Of a stretch of DNA of 64,000 bases, positions 59,586 to 64,000 are shown one piece after another. The notes beneath the pieces are model-generated. The model searched no databases. It was not told the origin of the DNA and saw only the letters and a program-made list of their open reading frames with translations. The stretch is from positions 62,001 to 126,000 of the forward strand of contig NZ_WAEL01000013.1 of the NCBI RefSeq assembly GCF_011742925.1, read 5' to 3'. Source of the stretch: Fibrivirga algicola. Lineage in GTDB: Bacteria; Bacteroidota; Bacteroidia; Cytophagales; Spirosomataceae. The position numbers were made by a program, and so were the translations under genes. Position 1 is the stretch's first letter. Each line of letters opens with the position of its first letter.

Positions 59586-60242
59586 TTATGAGTAGGCGGG
59601 TAGGCTACTGTCGAAATCCTCCACCTCGTCTTCAGTCAGGAGGTTGAGCAGCACGGCCTGCACGTCGACGGGTTTATCGACAATGGTTTCCCGGAACAGG
59701 CTGGCGTAGGAGCGGCCTGTGTCGCGCTGTCGTTCCAGCGTTAAGGCCCGTGCTTCTTCAAACTGCTCACAAAGTGAATCATCACTTAGCAAACGATTTA
59801 AAAGCTGCCGGTCGAGCGTAAGCTGGAACCCAGTGGGAGGGCTGACTTTCTGGGGGTCATTAGAGGAAGGTAGTTCTGATTGACCTTCGGGTTGGGAGGG
59901 GTTTAAGGCCGGGGCAAAGGTTGGGTCATCTAACTCTTTCTCTTGAGCGGTCAGGATTTCGGGCAAGGCCGTGGGCGGTTCCTCAACAGGTACGTAGGAC
60001 GTTGTTTTACGACCCTGATTTAATAAAATCAGCTCGCTACGGTGGTAGGAAGCCATTGGCACAGGTACGTCGACGGTGGTCTTACCGGCTGTGGGCTGAA
60101 AGAAAGACATAAGGGTAGGTGTCGGGCGGGTTGCTTTTTTGGTCTTGCTCCGCCCAGTAAACCAAAGAACAAGGCCAGTCCAAAGCAGTAGGGCTACGGT
60201 GGCCAACACAATAAAAGTGCTGGTAGAAATGATAAGGAGCAT
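59586..60242 (-). CDS. Single-helix membrane protein of the transfer region
   Basis: The 218-residue product has an N-terminal membrane helix (about 6-28), a basic stop-transfer segment, a long Pro-rich disordered middle, and a folded-looking C-terminal region (GFQLTLDRQLLNRLLSDDSL and ERQRDTGRSYASLF). It lies 3 bp after the DUF3408 gene, so it is the third gene of the operon starting with ParA. In CTnDOT-like elements small membrane proteins occupy this place. Exact role unknown. Confidence 0.62.
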   Translation of the reverse strand: MLLIISTSTFIVLATVALLLWTGLVLWFTGRSKTKKATRPTPTLMSFFQPTAGKTTVDVPVPMASYHRSELILLNQGRKTTSYVPVEEPPTALPEILTAQEKELDDPTFAPALNPSQPEGQSELPSSNDPQKVSPPTGFQLTLDRQLLNRLLSDDSLCEQFEEARALTLERQRDTGRSYASLFRETIVDKPVDVQAVLLNLLTEDEVEDFDSSLPAYS

Positions 60243-60245
60243 AGG

Positions 60246-60821
60246 TCAGTAGTTATTGGCCCCTCCATCTCGTTTGATGAATTGGGCAAGAGTGTTGAGA
60301 AAGGTTTCGTCGGATTGCTGCGCCACTGCCTGATCGTGCAGGAAGCAGAAATAAGCCGTCATGGTTAGCTTGACACGATGTTTCAGCATGAGATAGCCAG
60401 CTATCTGAATATATTCTTCCCGCATCACGCTATCCAGATAGACAATCTTCACGCCGGTTTGGGGAGATGACTCCCGCTTTTTTGGCGAAGTAGGGAGCCG
60501 AACAGGTTGCTTAAGTGTAGTAGTCGGGGAAGAATTTGACTTAAATCTATTGCCTTTCGCTATTTCATTTATTGGTGGTGCTGTTGCCGAAGTAGTCTCG
60601 GTCGGGGCAGGGGAGGTGCCTGGTAACGACATATCCGGTTCAGCAGGCTTCATCGGTTCTGCATCCTGATGCACGAAATTGTGGTAGCGGTTTGCCTTTT
60701 GCCGAATGCTTTCGGCAGACCCACTGAGTGCAGGGGCATCTGGGTGTTGCCTGCCTGATAGCTTTATGGGTGCTTCTTCGTTTTGGGCCGGAGCAGACCG
60801 ACGGTATTTATCGAGGTCCAT
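60246..60821 (-). CDS. DUF3408-like conjugal transfer protein (TraB-like position)
   Basis: The 191-residue protein has a disordered N-terminal half and a C-terminal domain with the DUF3408 pattern: KIVYLDSVMREEYIQIAGYL, then LKHRVKLTMTAYFCFLHDQ. These domains often contain ribbon-helix-helix-like folds and follow ParA (TraA) in CTnDOT-type elements. It shares one base with the ParA stop codon (TAATG), so the two are translationally coupled. DUF3408 assignment is by eye. Confidence 0.68.
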   Translation of the reverse strand: MDLDKYRRSAPAQNEEAPIKLSGRQHPDAPALSGSAESIRQKANRYHNFVHQDAEPMKPAEPDMSLPGTSPAPTETTSATAPPINEIAKGNRFKSNSSPTTTLKQPVRLPTSPKKRESSPQTGVKIVYLDSVMREEYIQIAGYLMLKHRVKLTMTAYFCFLHDQAVAQQSDETFLNTLAQFIKRDGGANNY

Positions 60822-61708
60822 TAGCGGTTGGCCATTGTGGGTGTTGGAAGCAGCGTATTAACCTCTTGGATCAGGCTGACAATGTCCTGCAAATATTGAG
60901 CTTCCCGCCATTCGGCTGGTTTGGGATCATCCTTCCTCCGAACGTACCGACCTGCGGGTATCAGCACGGGCGAAGCGATGGTCGTCAGCATTTTGGCCCG
61001 GTCGAAACCAGCATCGGCATCGTTAAGTCTCGTTCGTAGAAATGAAACCGGCACTACCTCGTTGCGGAACACCCCCGCCAAATAGGCTTCCAACGCGTTG
61101 GCCCGACGGCTAAACGTAAACTTATACTTGTTCCAGAAGCACCGGATAGTCAGGTAGTCGGGTAGCTGCCTATTCATTATATAATCCAGAATAGCTCCTA
61201 CGTACTGAATGGATGCCGTTACATCAACCTGCTGGGTGGTGAAGGGAACGAGCAGCATATCCGTTTCGGCAAGGGCGCGAAGAATCCCGGCGTTGAACTG
61301 CCCGCCCATATCCAAGAAGATATAGTCGAAGTCGGCACGTACCCGGTCCATATCCAGTTCCTGGAGTGCCGAGAAGGGCAGGGCATGAATGGCGTAGTGC
61401 TCTGTAACCTTATGCAGTCGGTTGTTGCGGTATCGTTCAAAAGCCGCCTGATCGTTGGCACTGGAATAGGGCTGGGCCATTTGCATCAGTTCATCTGTAG
61501 ACAGCGTGTGGTACGTCTGGGCCAATGTCGCTTGGGTGGCCAGTTCTTCCTCGCGTAAATCAGCAATGGAATGTTGGGGTGGGTCGCAGTCGAATACGAT
61601 CACGCGCTGCCTGTCTACATACGCCAGGTGGGAGGCTATGATGGCCGTGAGTGTGGACTTGCCCATACCTCCTTTAGACGTGTGAATAGCGATAATCTTA
61701 CCAGTCAT
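60821..61708 (-). CDS. ParA family ATPase (TraA-like)
   Basis: The 295-residue protein has the deviant Walker A HTSKGGMGKSTLTA, the DCDPPQHS motif (Walker A' region) and FDYIFLDMGGQFN (Walker B). C-terminal residues include CFWNKYKFTFSRRANA. It may partition the element or organise the transfer complex; in CTnDOT-like elements the equivalent gene precedes DUF3408 proteins as here. It is divergent from the relaxosome genes across the TTGCAA-repeat region. No ParB gene is seen. Confidence 0.9.
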   Translation of the reverse strand: MTGKIIAIHTSKGGMGKSTLTAIIASHLAYVDRQRVIVFDCDPPQHSIADLREEELATQATLAQTYHTLSTDELMQMAQPYSSANDQAAFERYRNNRLHKVTEHYAIHALPFSALQELDMDRVRADFDYIFLDMGGQFNAGILRALAETDMLLVPFTTQQVDVTASIQYVGAILDYIMNRQLPDYLTIRCFWNKYKFTFSRRANALEAYLAGVFRNEVVPVSFLRTRLNDADAGFDRAKMLTTIASPVLIPAGRYVRRKDDPKPAEWREAQYLQDIVSLIQEVNTLLPTPTMANR

Positions 61709-61761
61709 TAGATTAAGAATAATGTAAAATATTAAACAAAATAAAATAATTAATTACATAT

Positions 61762-61890
61762 TTGCAACTCATACACCTGAAACAACTTGGTTGGCATGGA
61801 TGCATAAGTTGCAAGGGTTGCATCAGGCACCTTGGGTGGTAAAAGCAACGCTTGCAACTAAACCAATCAGGTTGCAGGCGTTGCAACAGG
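61762..61890. repeat. TTGCA-repeat cluster, candidate oriT or iteron region
   Basis: Six TTGCA pentamers (four as TTGCAA) occur within 124 bp between the divergent ParA and relaxosome genes. Two longer direct repeats, starting GTTGCAAGGGTTGCA at 61808-61827 and GTTGCAGGCGTTGCA at 61871-61890, match at 17 of 20 positions. Their location directly upstream of relaxosome and relaxase genes supports oriT/relaxosome binding; binding by the ParA system or use as replication iterons cannot be excluded. Confidence 0.65.
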
Positions 61891-61972
61891 TGTACGAGGC
61901 AACCGAGTTGACCGATGCACCCAAACTTGAGGTGTGTAGCAAGCTATGTTTTTGTATATACAGGCATCTTGA

Positions 61973-62476
61973 ATGGCAGGCAAGCAGCAGGAGAGCGGGG
62001 GAGGAGCCAAGCCGGAGAAAGCATCTGAAACTAAATCAACAGGCGTGTTCGTGCGACTCTCTCAGCAGGAACGGAAATCCCTTAAAACGGTTAGTCAGCA
62101 ATCGGGTGTCAGTGTGTCGCAGTTATTACGAACGGGGGTATTGGGGCAGTTGGCGCAGCTTCCCCGGTTCCGCCAATTACCGCCCGAAGTGACGGCTCAG
62201 TTGAGTAAACTGGACCGGCTCACGACTGCTTTATGGTACATCAGCCAGCGGGCCGCAGCCGATGCTGTGTTCGCGCAGGATATCCGGTCTATCGTGTACG
62301 AAGTGGGCGAGATTGCTGGGCAGGTCAGGCAGTTCTGCCACTCGAACATGGCCCGGTACGCCACCGTTGCCCAACTTGATAAGCTCATAGAAGAAGGGCA
62401 GCAGCTAACCCTGCCCGAAGTGCTTGAGCAGTTGCAAAAAGTCAGCGACAGCTTCAACCCGCATCCAAAGAGATGA
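61973..62476 (+). CDS. Mobilization accessory protein (MobC/relaxosome, RHH-type)
   Basis: The 167-residue protein has an N-terminal ribbon-helix-helix-like segment (STGVFVRLSQQERKSLKTVS, then VSVSQLLRTGVLGQL) and a helical C-terminal half (LDRLTTALWYISQRAAADAV), the usual layout of relaxosome accessory proteins. It would bind oriT and help the relaxase nick DNA. Its stop overlaps the relaxase start by ATGA. A longer alternative frame beginning at 61791 was not followed because it is in another frame and runs through the repeat cluster. Confidence 0.82.
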   Translation: MAGKQQESGGGAKPEKASETKSTGVFVRLSQQERKSLKTVSQQSGVSVSQLLRTGVLGQLAQLPRFRQLPPEVTAQLSKLDRLTTALWYISQRAAADAVFAQDIRSIVYEVGEIAGQVRQFCHSNMARYATVAQLDKLIEEGQQLTLPEVLEQLQKVSDSFNPHPKR

Positions 62477-63132
62477 TTGGAAAAGTAGCCCGGTTTGGCT
62501 CCAGCTTTTTGGGTGCCATGCAATATTGTTATTACGAAACCCGCGCCAACCATAGCCTTGACCGCAGCCGCATTCGGGGTGAACTGCTCTTTGTGCAACA
62601 CGTTGGCGTAACCGTGATTAGCGACGAAAAGCTACGAACAGAGAATAATCAGCGGCTGAACCTGGAGCAGATGGCTACAGCGATGCAATCGGTGGCCAGC
62701 CTGAACGACCGGATACGTAAACCGGTATGGCACCAAAGCTTTTCGTTTCCGCCCGGTGAGTGCCCCTCAGCCGACATCATGGTGAAAATCTGCCAGTCGT
62801 TTGCCCGGACATTTGGCATGGAGAACAACCCGATGGTAGCCTTCCGACATCGGGACAGAGAGCATGAACACTTCCACATCATTACCAGCCGGGTTGACGG
62901 AACCGGTAGGAATACAGCCCAAACCAGCTTTAACTATCGGGAAGTTGGGCAGTTTTGCCGGGCAATGGAAGAGCGGCACGGCTTGATACCAGGCGTACCG
63001 ATGGCGATAGAAGGCCGTAAAGCACAAACGCCCAAAACACCCACAGTGCAGATTGAGCCTGAAGTGGCCAAACCAGCGCAGCCTGACAGACCGGTGCAGG
63101 CTCCCCAAAGCCAGAAACGTCAAGGTCTATGA
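62473..63132 (+). CDS. Relaxase (MobP/MobB-like, PF03432 type), short
   Basis: The 219-residue protein has the relaxase opening FLGAMQYCYYETRANHSL (candidate nicking Tyr at 18, 20 or 21), VWHQSFSFPPGE, and the metal-binding His triad REHEHFHIITSR (His131, 133, 135). It nicks oriT and leads the single strand into the recipient. It is shorter than usual relaxases (300 or more residues) but all motifs are present; the C-terminal tail is Pro/Gln-rich. It is translationally coupled to the accessory gene. Confidence 0.88.
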   Translation: MIGKVARFGSSFLGAMQYCYYETRANHSLDRSRIRGELLFVQHVGVTVISDEKLRTENNQRLNLEQMATAMQSVASLNDRIRKPVWHQSFSFPPGECPSADIMVKICQSFARTFGMENNPMVAFRHRDREHEHFHIITSRVDGTGRNTAQTSFNYREVGQFCRAMEERHGLIPGVPMAIEGRKAQTPKTPTVQIEPEVAKPAQPDRPVQAPQSQKRQGL

Positions 63133-63154
63133 ATGGGCTTTTATATAATAGTTT

Positions 63155-63162
63155 TATATTTG
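63155..63162 (+). promoter_or_regulatory. TAnnTTTG promoter box
   Basis: TATATTTG lies in an AT-rich stretch 24 bp before the start of the 63187 gene and matches the -7 consensus of Bacteroidota. A clear TTG -33 box at normal spacing is not evident. Confidence 0.4.
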
Positions 63163-63186
63163 ACTATTCAACTATTTATTTAGCTT

Positions 63187-63444
63187 ATGGAAGCGGAAGA
63201 CAAACAATCAGGCAACAAAATTCTTGACGGTCGCGGTAACGACGATGTTCATTTCGTCTTTGTACAGCAAGAATCCGTCTCGGTTTATGAAGTGAAGGAC
63301 AGCTTGGGCGAGGTAGTCAGTATTGTCATCGCCGAGGGAATTGACGAGCCGGATCGGTTTCAGGCTCGTCCGGTATCCGAGCAGGATGCCATGAAGGTGC
63401 TAGCATTGGATGAGTATTACGGTGGGGATGAGTGGGAGGGATAG
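63187..63444 (+). CDS. Small hypothetical acidic protein
   Basis: The 85-residue product (MEAEDKQSGNKILDGR...) contains a beta-hairpin-like region (VHFVFVQQESVSVYEVKD) and an acidic tail (DEYYGGDEWEG). It lies between the relaxase and the MBL-fold gene with its own AT-rich promoter region. No family recognised. Confidence 0.6.
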   Translation: MEAEDKQSGNKILDGRGNDDVHFVFVQQESVSVYEVKDSLGEVVSIVIAEGIDEPDRFQARPVSEQDAMKVLALDEYYGGDEWEG

Positions 63445-63479
63445 CTGATAAAAAATAATACGTACATCGGGATAAAGAA

Positions 63480-64000
63480 TTGAACCTCATCATTACTGCT
63501 TTTCAAGCCCTTTGTGGCGACTGTATGCTTGTTAGCTTGCAGCGAGAGCCGGACGCAACAACCCAGCATATTGTTATTGATGCCGGATTCAGCCAAACGT
63601 ATCACCGCACGTTAGCTGCCGCCATTCGACGAATCGTTAGCTGCGGTGATCCGATAAATCTGTTCGTCTTAACGCACACCGATAACGATCATGTAAGTGG
63701 TGCTATCCCTTTTCTAAAAGAGTTCAGTAGTTCGGTAGTGAATCTGTTCTGGATGAACTACGCCCCCCAAGATATTAGTGCAGATAACGGAGGCCCCGTT
63801 AGCGTAGCACAAGGCATCAGTTTACGTGAACAATTGATTTCGACTGGTAAGATTAATAGTACGCCAATACTGGCCAGCCAGCAGCATCAATTTGATTGCC
63901 TTAACGTATTTACTTTATCGCCTGATGCGGATCAATACGAGCGGTTCTTAACCAAGTGGAAGTCCCAAGAGCAACTAGTGAAGACTCGTGTACAAACGGT
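63480..64000 (+). CDS. MBL-fold metallohydrolase (3' end outside window)
   Basis: The frame is open from 63480 to the window edge (at least 173 residues). The probable start is a TTG at 63480 because the text that follows, NLIITAFQALCGDCMLVSLQ, is the normal opening strand of this MBL branch; an ATG at 63525 would cut that strand. The metal motif is FVLTHTDNDHVSGA (a THxDxDH variant as in ComEC-like and defence-associated MBL proteins), and VIDAGFSQTY is also typical. The gene lies where cargo genes are expected, after the relaxase. Substrate unknown. Confidence 0.72.
   Translation, partial: MNLIITAFQALCGDCMLVSLQREPDATTQHIVIDAGFSQTYHRTLAAAIRRIVSCGDPINLFVLTHTDNDHVSGAIPFLKEFSSSVVNLFWMNYAPQDISADNGGPVSVAQGISLREQLISTGKINSTPILASQQHQFDCLNVFTLSPDADQYERFLTKWKSQEQLVKTRVQT

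Noticed and set aside
60404-60419. AGATAG-CCAG-CTATCT dyad
   Set aside because: Matches the operator pattern but is within the DUF3408 coding sequence, with no promoter box nearby.
61791-62192. 133-residue frame beginning in the TTGCA repeats
   Set aside because: It overlaps the relaxosome gene in another frame and turns into Ser/Arg-rich shadow sequence; the repeat cluster explains its start.
1-64000. CRISPR arrays, tRNA or rRNA genes, transposase or integrase genes
   Set aside because: Looked for on both strands by eye; none seen. Short or divergent cases could be missed without software.

Overview
The window reads as a member of the Bacteroidota, most likely a Cytophagales bacterium of the Spirosoma/Fibrella type. 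The reasons are family content (TonB-linked receptor with a carboxypeptidase-regulatory domain, DUF5686, PepSY-like lipoproteins, ECF sigma factor followed by a barrel protein, CTnDOT-like DUF3408 and MobP-type transfer genes), promoters of the TAnnTTTG type, weak Shine-Dalgarno signals and roughly 50-55% G+C by eye. The genus is inferred, not proven.

Positions 1-40 kb look chromosomal and are dominated by envelope functions. From the left: a cut YceI protein; a two-component pair (647-2694) divergent from a TolC/RND/adaptor efflux operon (2875-8610); an AI-2E-type permease; a PepSY protein, a DedA protein and a BamA-like barrel; a second two-component pair (13711-15656); a ClC transporter; then a long minus-strand block (17.2-28.1 kb) of lipoproteins, DUF2147, DUF5686, a fatty-acid hydroxylase/sterol desaturase, a TonB-type receptor, an unusual trans-envelope putative anti-sigma/barrel fusion and an ECF sigma factor. 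From 28.2 to 39.9 kb, plus-strand genes give a secreted protein, an ACP-like protein, a tight PAP2-TPR-PAP2-TauE operon and a second TolC/adaptor/RND operon ending in a four-repeat membrane protein.

Two regulatory codes can be read from the DNA. (1) Four copies of AGGCAACGG-N16-CGTA with exactly the same spacing lie upstream of the ECF sigma gene itself, the divergent gene at 28238, the sterol desaturase-DUF5686-DUF2147 operon, and the PepSY lipoprotein at 18047. I read this as an autoregulated ECF sigma regulon. (2) Tandem CTTCAGA-like half-sites with an 11-bp period lie upstream of the PepSY gene (10801), the DedA gene (11125), the TonB receptor (25817) and the response regulator gene at 15656. 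This fits an OmpR-family regulator acting on its own operon and envelope targets.

From about 40 kb to the end is a mobile element (ICE or mobilizable plasmid-like). It has HTH and DUF932 proteins, a T4CP (TraG/VirD4) and M23 peptidase, a Toprim/primase-like protein with a nucleotidyltransferase-fold N-terminus, a RecE-like exonuclease, a 1722-residue DarB-like methylase-helicase, GIY-YIG/T5orf172 proteins, DUF3408 and ParA proteins, an oriT-like repeat region, a relaxosome protein and relaxase. It ends in a cut MBL-fold hydrolase that may be cargo. The element carries its own non-coding signature: about ten plus-strand copies of AATCAAGGGG-type motifs, often directly after gene-terminal hairpins; AGATAG-N4-CTATCT operators over promoters; a perfect 36-bp palindrome; and a GC-rich hairpin array. 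No integrase, tRNA or T4SS core gene is in view, so the element extends beyond the window or is mobilized in trans.

Three small genes look broken by short indels: a lipoprotein by a 7-bp tandem duplication, a 60-codon gene by an apparent 2-bp loss, and a GIY-YIG gene by a frameshift inside an inverted repeat.
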